Part shown: one piece after another, positions 46,132 to 58,104 of the stretch
Layout of the letters: the number at the start of each line of letters is the position of its first letter
Numbering within the stretch: the first letter of the stretch is position 1
Origin: Dipteronia dyeriana
Lineage: Eukaryota > Streptophyta > Magnoliopsida > Sapindales > Sapindaceae
Assembly (NCBI GenBank): GCA_032871835.1
Contig: CM065297.1
Location: 91,905,052 to 91,969,051, forward strand
Reading direction: 5' to 3'
DNA length: 64,000 nt
The notes under the pieces: generated by a model
What the model saw: the letters and a program-made list of their open reading frames with translations, nothing else
Told to the model about the DNA's origin: nothing
Database searches by the model: none
Made by a program: the position numbers and the translations under genes

Positions 46132-47126
46132 TTATTGGTACATAGCACACACACCCATACTAAAAGAGATATCAGGCCTACTTGGGGTCAAATAGAGCAA
46201 GCTACCAATCATGCCACGATACAAAGTTTGGTCCACACTTTTACCACTAGCATCCTTGCTTAGCTTCAAAATGGTACTCATGAGTGTATCACAATGTTTG
46301 GCACTTTCAAGACCAAACTTCTTCACTAGGTTTTTGGCATACTTAGCTTGGGATATGAAAATCCCATCATCCATTTGCTTAATTTGTAAACCTAGAAAGC
46401 AACTTAGCTCACCAACAAGGCTCTTTTCAAACTCATGAGACATGACATCAACAAATTGTTGGACTTTGGTGTTATTAATGGAGCCAAAAACTATATCATC
46501 AATATCAATTTGATCTATAAAAATCTTATCTTTATCTTTCTTGATGAATAAAGTCTTATCCACACTCTCTAGTGTAGCTATTGTCTATAAGAAATTGAGT
46601 GAGGCGCTCATACCAAGCCCTTGGTGCTTGTTTCAACCTATATAAAGCCTTCTTGATATGATAGATATGATTGGGTGGTGAGGATCTACAAACCCTTTGG
46701 GTTGTTCAACAAACACTTTCTCTTGTAAGAAACCATTGAGTAAGGCACTCTTAACATCCATTTGATATAATTTGAACTTGTGCAAATAAGAAATGAATAA
46801 AAGAAGCCTAATGGATCAATTCTAGCAACGTGAGCAAATGTCTCTTCAAAGTCAATACCCTCAATTTGAGAGTACCCTTGTGCTACAAGCCTAGCCTTGT
46901 TTCGTACAATGTTGCCATCCTCATCGGATTTGTTCCTAAATACCCACTTGGTGCCTATCACATTGGTGTTCTTCGGCCTAGGAACTAAAGTCCAAACCTC
47001 ATTCCTTTCAAATTGGTTAAGTTCTTCTTGCATGGAAAGAACCCAAAATTCATCCTTTAAGGCTTCATCAACCTTCTTGGGTTCTATTTGAGAAGTGTAG
47101 CAAGTGTAGCTAATTAGATTAGCCAT
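46132..47126 (-). pseudogene. Sirevirus reverse transcriptase
   Basis: N-terminal part 47126-46790: [57 protein letters not shown] frameshift occurs near 46800. The catalytic block in 46563-46132 reads QIDIDDIVFGS: both Asp of the DD pair are kept, but the preceding Tyr is Asp. Then FEKSLVGELSCFLGLQIKQ and GMIGSLLYLTPSRPDISF. Copies RNA to DNA in the cytoplasmic particle in functional relatives. Confidence 0.9.
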
Positions 47127-47178
47127 TTGACTCCTAGTCCTAACACCCTCATTAACCTCTCCAATGATGTCATCTTTG

Positions 47179-48260
47179 TCATGGAGTCCTAACCCATGAA
47201 GCAGGTTCTCTTGAGTTCAAGAGAGGAATCCTATCAATAGGTTGCGTTATGTCGTCATCACGATTAGTCTTTTCAACATTAGGAATATCAATAACCTTTT
47301 CCAAAGGAGAGTCATCAACTAGATCTACCTCCTCCCCATGGTCATTAGATTTGAGCCTAGTATCATCAATGACAACATTAGATGATTCCATGTCGGTTCT
47401 AGTTTTTAAATTGTAAACTCTATAGGCTCTACTATTCAAGGCATAACCAATGAAGATACCCTCATCACTCTTAGCATCAAATTTGCCAAGTTGATCACGG
47501 TCATTCAAAATGTAGCATTTGCTTCCAAAGGTGTGGAAATAGCTAACATTTGGCTTTCTACTTTTCTATAACTCATAAGAGGTTTGCCTAGTGTGGGGCC
47601 TTAAAAAGACTCTATTTCCTATGTAGCACGCCGTATTGACGGCTTCGGCCCATAAGTTCCTAGGGACATTGTTGCTAAGCAACATCACACGGGCCATCTC
47701 TTGAAGAACCCTATTTTTCCTCTCAACAACTCCATTTTGTTGAGGTGTCTTAGGAGCCGAAAACTCATGAGAAATGCCTAGACTATTGCAGTAGTTTTCA
47801 AAATGAGCACTCTCAAACTCATTCCCATGGTCACTCCTAATCTGTTTAATGCTTTTAATCTTGGAGTTCATTTCATTTTGAATTATGAAACAAAGCATTT
47901 TAAACTTGTCAAAGGTTTCAGATTTTTCTCTAAGAAAATAAGTCCAAGTGCACCTAGAGAAGTCATCTACACACACAAAAATGTATCTCTTTCCATCTAA
48001 ACTCTCGGTTTGCATGAGACCTATAAGATCCATGTGGAGAAGTTCTAGAGGTTCCTTGGTGGATAAATACTTGCCTTTTTTGTGCATACCTTTGGTTTGC
48101 TTCCTTTGTTAGCAAGGTCCACAAACACCATTTGCCTTTTTTCCCAAGCTTGGGAAGGCCTCGCACAACATTGAACTTATCTAAGATTCGTAAATCCCGA
48201 TAGTTCATGCGACCAAGTCTTTCGTGCTACAACTCAATTTGTTAATCCTTGGACACATTG
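47179..48260 (-). pseudogene. Sirevirus integrase
   Basis: N-terminal zinc-binding part is frameshifted (48208-47963 and adjacent frames). Core in 48087-47566: LLHMDLIGLMQTES (Asp), IRSDHGNEFESAHF (Asp) and APKTPQQNGVVERKNRVLQE (Glu), the DDE triad. The C-terminal piece in 47508-47179 has KFDAKSDEGIFIGYALNSRAYRVYN, a copia-specific block. At least two frame breaks. Confidence 0.9.
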
Positions 48261-48315
48261 TAAGAGACACCTCTAGCTTCAAGGCAACATCAATTGTCGC
48301 TAGATCTCATACCTT

Positions 48316-48630
48316 TTAACAAGGTTTGCCATTTGACAATAGGATAGAACAATCATTTTTCCTAAACAAGACGGAAAGTCCTTCATCACTATGATGTGAA
48401 ATGCATATCAAATTATCTTTTAGACCATCAGCATATAAAGCATTGGACAATGAGGGTAATCTGGGAATGGAAATAGTTCCATTTCCTTTAACTTTCTTTT
48501 TGGATCCATCACCAAATGTGACATTTCCTCCCTCCTCCATCACAAGAGTCTCAAAGAAACTCTTATTTCCAGTCATGTGCTTAGAGCACCCACTATCCAA
48601 ATACCAAAAATCAGAAGAATGAGCTTTCAA
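48316..48630 (-). pseudogene. Sirevirus protease
   Basis: Active-site motif FWYLDSGCSKHMTGN (DSG form of copia proteases), then VTFGDGSKKKVKGNG and LSNALYADGLKDNLICIS. The frame stops at 48316 before the integrase zinc region. Confidence 0.88.
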
Positions 48631-48672
48631 TGCAATTTGTGCAACATGGCAAAAATGTTCATCCTTTCTAAT

Positions 48673-49302
48673 CTACCTAGGTGCTATATTTTCCTTTCTA
48701 GTGGTCAATGGTACATGGGTTCTAAATGTCCTAGGATCATGCAAAGGTGTTCCATTTTTCCTAGTGACATGCATCATGGCTTTAGCCTTTTTCTTCTCTA
48801 TCATGCTATCAATTCTACACAATTTAATATATCTAAAGCAATTTGGTCTAATATGACCATCAATACCACAAAAATGACATGTAGGAATGAAGTTAGGGAT
48901 CATACCATAACCTTGAGGATGCATTGGAGCCTTCTCATATATTTGTGGTTGTCTTGATTGTTGTTGAGGAACTTTCCTTCTTTGTTGTTGAGCAAGACTT
49001 GATTGCTTCCTTGGTTGAGCTTGCATGATAGGTATCTTCCCTTTATGAGCTTTCAGTTGAGGGAAGTTAACTTGATGAGCCCTTGTAGGATGGGCTTGAG
49101 GTAGGCTTCTTCGTGCCACCTTGACTTGAGCACTACTTGAACACTCTCCTAGATCAAGTTTCTTCCTAGGTGATTGATGAGAAGAGGACCCATTGAAATT
49201 CATGCTTCTTACAAAAATGGTCTTGCTTGGAGTGGAGGACATCTTGTCATCTTCAAACCCAAGCCTCTTCTTGTCACTTGGCCTCTTTCCAACATCTAAC
49301 AT
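48673..49302 (-). pseudogene. Sirevirus gag C-terminal region with zinc knuckle
   Basis: Basic, Gln/Ser/Pro-rich 209-residue frame. Near residues 142-155 it holds CHFCGIDGHIRPNC (CX2CX4HX4C) followed by FRYIKLCR, a motif placed like this before the protease in Sireviruses. No catalytic function; nucleic-acid binding is inferred from the knuckle. Confidence 0.8.
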
Positions 49303-49452
49303 GTGCCAAGTTTTTTGGTGCTAGAGTTCATCTTGGCCAACAACTCTCTTACATCTTCAAGCTCTTTCTTCTTCATTCCTCTTAGATCTCACTAATTCTT
49401 CATTTAGTTGGTCAACTTGAGTTGAGAGCTCTAGGTTTTCTTCTTTTAATCT

Positions 49453-50700
49453 CTAAATCTCATTCTTGTTCTTTAACCTTGAACTCTCAAACCTAGTTAT
49501 ATAGTCTTTGAGATCCATCTTATTCACATTTCCATTTGTGGATTGTGATAAAGATCCATCATCACTTGAGTAGTTTTCTTCTTGACTCTCATTTCCCTCT
49601 TCACTATCATCTTTTCTCCTATATAAGAATGTAAAGGCTATGAAGTTAGCCATGAGTTCTTCATCATCCGAAGACTCATCTCCTTCATTTGAGTTATCAC
49701 TTTCACTCCATGTGGCATCCATCACTTTTCCTTTTTTCTTGACCTTGAGATTTCCACATTCAGGGGCAAAGTGACCTATCCCACCACATTCATAGCTTTG
49801 GACTCCTTTTTTCTCGGTCTTTTCTTACCTAGGCTCAATCTTTTTAAAGGGAGCCTTTTTCTTCAAGTCTTGACCCTTGGATCTGAAACCTTTCCTCTCT
49901 GACTTGTAAAACTTCTCGAACTTCCTCATTAGCAAGGCCATTTCTTCATCCGAGTCATCACTTTCCTCATTCTCAACTTTGGAGGCTTTCAAAGCAATAT
50001 CCTTTTGCTTTTTCGATGGTGTGGGGTTAGGAAATTTCGTAGATTCATAAGCTAGAAGCCTCCCAATCACTTCACTTGGCTTCATATCCTTGTAACCACT
50101 ATTCTCTTCTAAAGCCGTCACCTTAGACTCAAATCTATCGTGTAGAGATCTCATAATCTTCTGCTTGATCTTCCTATCCGAATAAGGATCACCAAGTTGA
50201 TGACTTTTGTTCATAATGTCCATCAACCTCACTTCAAAGTCATTGAAACACTCATTCTCATCCGTCTTGAGCAATTCAAATTACGTTTGGAGAACTTGAA
50301 GCTTCGATTCATTAACCACATCGGTTCCCTCATGTGCAACTTCTAAGATATCCCATGCGTCCTTAGCTATCCTAGTATTTTGAACCAACTTGTACTGGTT
50401 CTCATCCATTGCACATAGGATGGCATGCATTACCTTCCTATTCCACTTTGATGTCTCAAACTCTTGTGCGTTCCACTGTGCCTTTGGCTTGAGTACATCA
50501 TCTCTTCCATCCGTAGGAGTCATCATGGGTGGAGTGTAGCCATCTTCAACCGCCATTCATGCCCTGTCATGAATTTGGTAAATATACGACTCTATTTTAC
50601 CTTTCCAAGAGGCATAATTCAACCCGGTGAGAAGTGGAGGTCTAGTGCTAGAAGCTCCCTCGTTGCCACCGTTTCCACTTATTGTGTTTATGAATGAATG
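49453..50700 (-). pseudogene. Sirevirus gag
   Basis: Begins upstream of the ATG at 50556: about 50660-50575 reads LTGLNYASWKGKIESYI, then a stop just before MAVEDGY. The capsid domain continues (FETSKWNRKVMHAILCAMDE, then 50274-49825 with FNDFEVRLMDIMNKSHQLG, a UBN2-type gag block) after a stop at 50281-50283. A first zinc knuckle near 49800-49760 reads SYECGGIGHFAPEC, its first Cys replaced by Ser. A very acidic Ser/Asp/Glu tract follows (49725-49453), as in other Sirevirus gags. Confidence 0.85.
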
Positions 50701-50794
50701 ATATGAATGCGAGTGTATGAATGATCAACACAAACACACAAAATGCAACACACACCAAAATGAGCAAGCATCACCTATGTATGTCTAGGAACCT

Positions 50795-50808
50795 ACTCTG
50801 ATACCAAT
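50795..50808 (-). other. Primer binding site, tRNA-Met type, of the Sirevirus
   Basis: Minus strand TTGGTATCAGAGTAGG directly after the LTR end ...TTTCA; one base differs from the standard TGGTATCAGAGC. Confidence 0.85.
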
Positions 50809-52399
50809 TGAAACAAATATTATGATGTGTATGATATTAATCTAGAGAGGGGTTAATAGATTTTAAACAATTTTATCAAATTTTTGTTAATGGACAAGTT
50901 GACAAAAATACCCCTAACTAGTTACAATAATATCACAAGTGTAATAAGTGCGGAAATAGTAAAGACACTTGAGATATATGTGAAAACCCTCAAAATGGGA
51001 AAAACCACTGGCTGATAAGTGCGCCACACTAGAACCTCGAATCCACTAATGGCAAAGGAGTTACAACCTAATCTCGGTTTAAAGTCCACCACCACTACCT
51101 AATCCCGGTATAAGTGAACCTAGTCCATCTTGCTTGCGATTTAAGCTACCTACTCCCGGAAGCAACACAAGTCTTACTTCTCAATGAAGAGATAAAATGG
51201 CCTATGTGAATATATGATGATATTCAAAGAACAAACAAGGCTGGGAAACCTTATATGCTTATCTAAGATTATGAGATGGCAATTAATGCAATCCTAGATA
51301 TCAAGAGCTAAATTACATGTTCAAAAAGCTTAGCTTAACATAGATCAAACAATCCTATGAAGCTATCACCATACAACACTCAATCATGTCATCACAACAA
51401 TCTCTAATTTGTATCTAGAATATGTTCTAAGAGCATACAAATAATTAAAGAGATGACTTAGCAAGCAAAACACTTAACTTGTAAGAAGCTAGTGAAGAAC
51501 TTACCAAACAAGATGTGATGAAGCAAAACTATACATTGATGCACTCTAAATGATTTAAGATGATGCAAGATGAAGTTTTTATACACATGAGAATGCTTTG
51601 AGTGTTTAAAGATGAGTTCTTGGAAGAGTTTTCCGTTTGAAATGTGTTCTAAGGAAAAGATATGATGTTTTGAACTCTTGCACGACCTGAATAAAAAGAG
51701 TTATATATATATATATATGAGTTTCAACCAAAGTGAGGTCGTTTTGGAAAAAATGTTCCAGTTTCCACTATATGCACTGGTCGAGTAGCGCATCACCAGC
51801 GCACAGTCTAAATTTTCAATAAGCGCTGGTCGAGTGGCACAACACAGTGGCGCATGACATACGACGATCCACTGGAATGTTATGCTGGTGAGGCTGCGCT
51901 AGTCGAGTAGTGCACCACCAGCGCACTGTCCATTTTTTCTACATTGCACGGGTGTAGTGGTGCAGCTCAGTGGCACATGACAAGCGGCAATCCACTGGAA
52001 TGTTGCTGGTGAGGTTGCACTAGTCGAGTAGCGCACCACCAGCGCAATGCCCACTTTTTCAACACTCAAACACACAAAATCAACAAGTCATAGAGTGATG
52101 AAAATGCATCCTATACTAATGCCTAACATGACATAAAAATTTAATTACAAGATGCAAATGAGTTAACAAGAATCATTTAAACCAAAATGCACACAAGTAT
52201 AAACATACAACATATATGAATAAGAGTTATGCATGAATTTGTGAGTGTGTGCAACTATTTCTTCAAAGCATGTAAACACAATAATTTTACCTTTGGTGCT
52301 ACTCCTCTTTAGGTCTTGAGAGCCTAAGCTACCCTTACATAAACCCAAAAAATATGATTTGTTCACGAAATGAGCCAATCAATAAATGAGGACTTTACA
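50809..52399 (-). repeat. Sirevirus 5' LTR (1591 bp)
   Basis: Plus-strand TG at 50809 to ACA at 52399, so TG...CA on both strands. Contains the same GC-rich repeat (51765-52065) and TATA-like (AT)n (51703-51718) as the left LTR. Moderate sequence divergence between the LTRs is visible by eye. Confidence 0.9.
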
Positions 52400-54667
52400 T
52401 TTATCATTAATAATAAATCGGTGAAAGTCTCATGTGGCCTCTATTTTGTCCCCCATATGCAAATTTGATGGGTCTTGGTTCATTCAACCCTTTTCTTATC
52501 ATGGAGAAAAACTCATTTTTCCACTAATAAGTTGAGTTAGCTCAGCCTCTCATCGTTGATCCGTTACTGGGTCAAAAGGCTCCGATTCTAAGCCGTCGGA
52601 TCGTCTTGATGTGTGCCTTTGATATCACTAATGCCTTTGCTGGTTTTCATGCTTATGAGGTGCGTTATAACTCTAATTTCTACTTTTGAGGGATCTGGTA
52701 CCCTGGTACAATGGTACCCTAGTGCAGATCTGATGTAGAGATTATTTGCATTAGAAGAGTTGCACTTGTGTAGACTTGCTACCAAGATGAGGAAATATGG
52801 TAAGGGAGATCAGAGGATTCGATGAAGGAGATCCAATGGGGGATCCAGAGGGGATCTCAAAGGGGAGCTCCTATAGGAAAGGCCCAAAAAGAGGTTCTCT
52901 TAGATAGATGCCTTGAGAATTCTTCCTTGGATAAATGATCAAACTTTGGCGTCAATATTTACTTATTAATTAATTAATTAAAATAATGGATGGTGGATAT
53001 CAAATCTCTTCCATCATTAGATGATCTCTACCTTTGATAACATTTTCATATAAAAAAGGTTAAAAAAAGACAAATTTAAATAAACTGAATCAAATGATTG
53101 GATAATCAGATCTGGAACCTCTAATCTCCTAATCTCCCCTTCAGTTTCAAATTCAAAAAATAAAAAATAAAAAATAATGAAAAGGAAAAGACAGAGGAGA
53201 GAGATTGGAAGAATCTAGAATAAATATCTCTCTCTCCTCGAACTCGAAGAGCATCCATCTTAGATGGAAGCCAAGTTGTTGGAGGATGACGACAAGAATG
53301 GTTCAGTCATAGGAAAAGCTGACAACTGTCACGGATCACTTTGAGCGGAGGAGCAATATGCTACAGCGAGAAACAGGTCCTCCGTGTGATTTCGTTACAG
53401 TGGCTAGATGAGCAAATTTGCTCCTCGTTAGAATAAACCGCTCAAGGTAAATAAGTTATCTGCTCCCACTGGGAGTAGATCTGCTCCTCCGCACAAGAAG
53501 TGTTTGCTCCTTCACGGCAGCGGAGCAGATCCTCCACCATCCTTGTAATGAAGTTGTTTGTTGTTGTGATTTTTTTCCTTTTGTGTCGGTGATTGTGTTT
53601 GATGCTAATTTGGTAATGGTTTGATGATAAAAGAATAATTGTGAGTTGAAGATTGTGTTTCGATAAAGTTTGGAAGAGATGTTTGGGTAATGTATGTTGG
53701 ATTTTGAGAGTTTTGATTGTGCTTTGATGAAAATGTTGTTGGGTATTGTTTAGTCGATAAAAGTTAGGTTTTGAAATCCGAAATTTTGGTGTTTGGATAG
53801 CGAGAAAATGTAAGAAAATAAATGAATAAAATTGAAAGAAATTTGGAAGAAAAAAAATCAAATATAGATATTCTTTCTTTGATTTTTGTTTTCCAAAGAA
53901 ATAGAGTTAAGAATTTTAAGTTTTTTAATAAATAGAAAAAAATTATAAATAAATTTGGTAGAAATTTTGATTTGTGTTATTGGTGGAACTGGCGAACCGA
54001 CTCAATCTCTCATGGAGGAGATCGAACAAATTAGGAAGAGATTGTGATTCGTGTTGTTTGTGCAACTGGCGAATTGTTAAAGGTATTACGATTAAAAAAA
54101 ATAGTTTGAATTTAAATTAAATTAGATTGGATTGTCCCATTTTTTAATGAAAAATTCTGTTTTTTTTTTAATTCTCAATTAATATTATTTTTCTTTCCAA
54201 AAAATTCATAATTTTAAAAACAGTTTTTTTTTTTCAGCATAATCTTCATTTTAAAATACCTTAAAAAAATTTCATTTTAAAATATTTACTAATATATATA
54301 TATATAAGTTATTTAAAATTCTTTAAAATGACTAAACTATCTTGAGTTTTGATAGTCAAAATTGATCTACGGTTTAATTTGACCAACTTTAACTAATGGT
54401 AGGGAAGATGAATGCAATTATCAATAAACTTGTTTCTATGTGTAAAAGAGCAAGTCTCTCTCAGAGGAGTCTTGTGTAATTAGTTATTTTAGATTTTTCA
54501 TGAATTAGAGGTATTTCTGTCTTTTCTGATTTTATAACGGTCAACTCTTGTACTTAATGGTCAAATCATAACAGTAGTGGAGGTGAGTGTAAATTAACAG
54601 TAAAGTTGTTTTTGTGTGTAAAAAAGCAAACCTAATCGGAGTTTGATGTAATTTGTTATATATATAG
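52400..54667. other. Non-coding DNA, no gene recognised
   Basis: Mixed composition. GGGATCTC/GGGGAGCTCC-rich stretch at 52800-52880; CTGCTCC-rich stretch (53458-53535) whose complement overlaps a 139-codon minus frame (53442-53861) of low-complexity His/Asn/Thr composition that I do not accept as a gene. The rest is AT-rich. Confidence 0.4.
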
Positions 54668-55051
54668 TGGTTCTCTAATAAAGGATAACTTATTTTAATT
54701 TCGGTAAGGACCACCATAAAATTGTATCTATTTTTATGATTTTGAAATTGATTTTTTTGTGGATGATATGTTTAATGAAATCTACCGATGAATAAAATTT
54801 GAGAATTTTTAAAGCACTACAACTGTTCATCCCAATTATGTTAAATTTAAAGGTATCAGAAAATGGGTGAAATATATGAAAATTAAAAAAAAAAAATTGT
54901 AATGCTTGAATAATTCTCAAATTTTATTCATGCGTAGATTTTATTGAATATATCATCGATAAAAAAATCATTTCAAAATTCATAAAAATGAATACGATTT
55001 CACAGTGATCCTTACCAAAATTAAAATAAAGGAACTCTTATGAGAGAACCA
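54668..55051. mobile_element. Long-hairpin MITE (fold-back element), 384 bp
   Basis: Left arm 54668-54832 and right arm 54898-55051 are imperfect inverted repeats of about 155-165 bp. Paired blocks include TGGTTCTCT/AGAGAACCA at the tips and GAATAAAATTTGAGAAT/ATTCTCAAATTTTATTC near the loop. The loop is about 65 bp. Flanks are TA repeats, so a short TA-rich target duplication cannot be resolved. No coding content. Confidence 0.85.
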
Positions 55052-55584
55052 ATATATATATAAAGAACATAATTACTACTAGAATTAACACAAAAAAATA
55101 CTGTCAGGACTACCATCTTTAGAAAACATAATTTTTCCTCTAATTTTTTTTTCCATTTTTTATATAATCCTTATCAAAAAGCCATTAAAAAAATATATTA
55201 ATCAGATGAGGATAGTGTAAGGTAAAAAACCGATACCCAATTGAGAATTCTTGTAACCGTACTGTTTATTTTCAAGTGAGTATTCGTCGGGATGATATTT
55301 CTCAACTAAATTAGTATCAGATATAGTACTGGAAAATCGGTCCCCAACCCCGTTCCATTGACATCCGTAGGCATGAAACATCTTCCTTGAGTTTCTTCCT
55401 AGGAAGCCTGTTACGTTGTGTTCTAGCTAGTTTGCTTTTGCTGCTCACATTCACAATTCTCCTGGACATTGTTTTATTTTCTCCCAATTGATTTACTCAT
55501 CAGACTAGATTTACATCAATAACAATGTGCCATTCTTGTGCACATATAGAAGTCTGCATAAACAAATTTTTGTGGCTCGCATAT
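55052..55584. other. Non-coding DNA downstream of the SCPL pseudogene
   Basis: No gene recognised; ordinary AT-rich sequence. Confidence 0.4.
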
Positions 55585-55735
55585 ATATGCAGTCTTGAGG
55601 TGGGATTAGGAAGTGATCATAGAGGTTCTTGAGACATCCACCTTTTGAACAATGAACATTATATGCAGCCTTGAAGTGGGATTACGAAATGATCATAGTG
55701 GTTCTTGAGATAACCACCTTTTGAACATGACAAAG
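55585..55735. repeat. Tandem duplication of the SCPL C-terminal exon end
   Basis: Two copies with a period of 76 bp. On the minus strand each copy reads FKRW(L/M)SQEPL then TGA (stops at 55693-55695 and 55617-55619). The copy attached to the rest of the exon is the right one; the left one is an orphan repeat. Confidence 0.8.
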
Positions 55736-57723
55736 CATTCCTTTGGGTGGAACTCTGGAGCTGTATGACCTCCTCCCTGCTCAAATTCAAATCATTCTAA
55801 ACTAAATTCTATGTCGTCACTTGGCACTTTGAGTACTAAAGAATTAACATGGTTCTTGCCATTAAAGCTGCAAATGTGAAGTTGTTCGAGTATTCTGTGG
55901 AATATCTGTATAAATGTGAAATAGTTGATTTTTATAGGCTCAAAATTAATTAGAATACTCGCCGACAAAGTATACATGAAGTCACTTTGCATCGTAACAT
56001 AAGTATGTTTATATGGTTTGAAGGATGATATACCCAGCAACTTGATCGTCTACCAACCATGGTCGCCACTCATCAGTGATAGTAAAATCCAATGCTTAAC
56101 ACCATCCAGAACAAGAATCGGAACACCTGGTGGAAAATTTGTGAGTATAAAAGCTAGGACTTGGTGGAAAGATTTGCAGGCTGAAACAAATATAAAAGTG
56201 TGGTGAAGGTGTTCGATAAAAGGTCTAACTGAAAAAATAGCTTTACATAACAGAGCTTGAAGGTTCTTTAACGGTGAAGAACCGGTACGTGAAAGAGATA
56301 AAAGCAAGAAAGAGAGAAAATGTAAAATTTTCAATTTGAGAATTTCTTGAGAAATGTATTCAATAGATCAGACAATTACAACTACTGCTATTTATATAAT
56401 TACAAAGTTTAATCTCAGTCATTAATTCTCAACTAACTAAAATAATCATCATCATTTATTACTAACAAACTTGTTGATGATCATCTTTGACTTTAGAAGC
56501 TATGATCATCCAGACCATCAGACCTGATGATCATACTTTTAGTAGTGCATAGCTACACGTGAGCAACTCATCATTCTTTTTCTTGTAACTAACTTTGACT
56601 TTAGTTGGAATATTTTCTAACTAACTTGCTATATCACTCATCAATTGCAATTCTGAAAAGTGATTAATCACGATGACCAGTTGACCATGTTGGATTGACG
56701 ATTCCAGACTAACTGAGGCACATCTGATCTTTTCTGAGTGAATGCGAAGTTGCACTCTGTTTTGCCACTTTTCTTGACTTGATCACAGCCTTTTATTGAA
56801 ATTTGAGTGTTGAGATCATGATCATGTTTTGTTTCAAGATCATGACTCTATTGCAATATTCTCTCACAAGCAACCAAATACCTGTAAATTAGAGCTCGGT
56901 AACCTTTGTTATTGAGATGTAGATGTTAACTTAACACCCTCTTCACATAATATTCATAAAGTATGTTTCCATTACACCTAATCCATGCCTTGAATGTTCC
57001 TGAATTTCATCATCAAAATTGCATCGAGGTTAGTTGTTACGATTATTTAATAATCTTCCAGGTCTCCCCCTTACCTTACAGACATGAAGGTCCTTGTGGA
57101 CATTGATATCATTTCCCCAAATGTTAGAGAGGAAATCATTGTAATTCTGCAGTATGCATCAATCAATAAATCAAATGCCCATCACTCATTTATTTAAAAT
57201 TATGTTCTGAGATACAAGTGAAAGGTTTATCCTGCACCCAAATTTTGAGCTATTTGCCATGGAAAGCAAGGGGTCGTCCTATTTTTCTATCACAGTTCTG
57301 TGATAACCGGCATCTATCTTGTTTATCATAATGTCATAGGGGCTCTAAGATGTGTGATGGGTTCACTCTACTAGTGCATTACACGCAGAAAGGCAAAATG
57401 GTTAGTGGAGTCAGCAGGCAAACAAACTATTAAGTATATATGAAACTCAACAAAGAGGACAACAATCAGACCTCAAAAATCGCTTTAAGATCCTTTGAAC
57501 ACCGTACATTCCTGTTGTCTACTTCTACATAATCTCCTCTGCAATTCCATTTGGCGAACCAGAAAAAGTTACATAACTTAGAATTTTCACTATGGATTGC
57601 AAGAAACTAAGTTATATCATGGATAACTATAACCATGAAAGGGAGTTTAGCACTTAACCCTGTAGAGTTCATAAGACATAAGTGCCATACGATGAGCAAA
57701 TGCAACATGTGATTTTTTATCAA
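55693..57723 (-). pseudogene. Serine carboxypeptidase-like (SCPL, peptidase S10) pseudogene, C-terminal half
   Basis: Exon pieces in correct order on the minus strand: AFAHRMALMSYELY (about 57720-57676), NCRGDYVEVDNRNVRCSKD (57560-57490), HILEP (about 57350), NDFLSNIWGNDINVHKDLH (57130-57060), DEWRPWLVDDQVAGY (56085-56030) and GGHTAPEFHPKECFVMFKRW to a TGA at 55693-55695. The catalytic His sits in GGHTAPE (codon 55765-55767), with a good splice acceptor before it. The Asp exon region (about 56130-56090) is scrambled and the Ser exon is absent. The family comprises secreted vacuolar peptidases and acyltransferases. Truncation and frameshifts make it a relic. Confidence 0.8.
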
Positions 57724-57744
57724 ATGTTTTTGGGTTACTAGCAC

Positions 57745-58104
57745 TAGAGGTGCCCACGGTTAGGTTTCGGTTCGATTTTGGTTTGAAACTGCTGGTTCCG
57801 GTTCCGTGGGAAGCACAAACCTTAACCGGCCTTGCTGGTTTAGTTTTTGATTTTTAACTGCCAGTTAGGCGGTTCGGTTACGGTATTGGTTCCGAACCGC
57901 CACGTGTCAGATTTCGATTGGTTGACTGTTGTTTTTATAATGAAAACCGGCGATTAAACCGTTGAGTTTTTGGGACCCCAATCTATAACCGAACCGGGAT
58001 AAAACCGGTTTCTAACTGGTTTTGTAACTGCCGGTTTCAGTTACGGTTTTGACTGTACGGTTCCGGTTTGAAATCGTCAGTTAAACCGAAAAGTAAGCAC
58101 CTCT
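57745..58104. mobile_element. hAT-like MITE (360 bp)
   Basis: Termini TAGAGGTGCCCACGG and the complement of ...AAGTAAGCACCTCTA, i.e. an inverted TAGAGGTGC. Rich in CCGGTT/AACCGG motifs in both orientations. Flanking 8-mers ACTAGCAC and CCCAACAC agree at 5 of 8 positions. Non-coding. Confidence 0.65.

Larger units (their letters stand above)
42776..52399 (-). mobile_element. Ty1/copia retrotransposon, Sirevirus type
   Basis: Minus-strand element with 5' LTR 50809-52399, tRNA-Met primer site, gag, PR, INT, RT, RH, a 1.2-kb non-coding stretch with multiple polypurine tracts, and 3' LTR 42776-44339. Order PR-INT-RT-RH is copia. The CX2CX4HX4C before a WYLDSGCSKHMTG protease and the clustered polypurine tracts point to the Sirevirus lineage. 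Right flank is TTTAT (52400-52404). The outer ~35 bp of the left LTR is absent, so its duplication cannot be checked. Every domain carries stops or shifts. Confidence 0.9.

Noticed and set aside
53442..53861. 139-codon minus frame rich in His, Asn, Thr and Ile
   Set aside because: Low-complexity composition, no domain, no splice context or neighbour supporting a gene.
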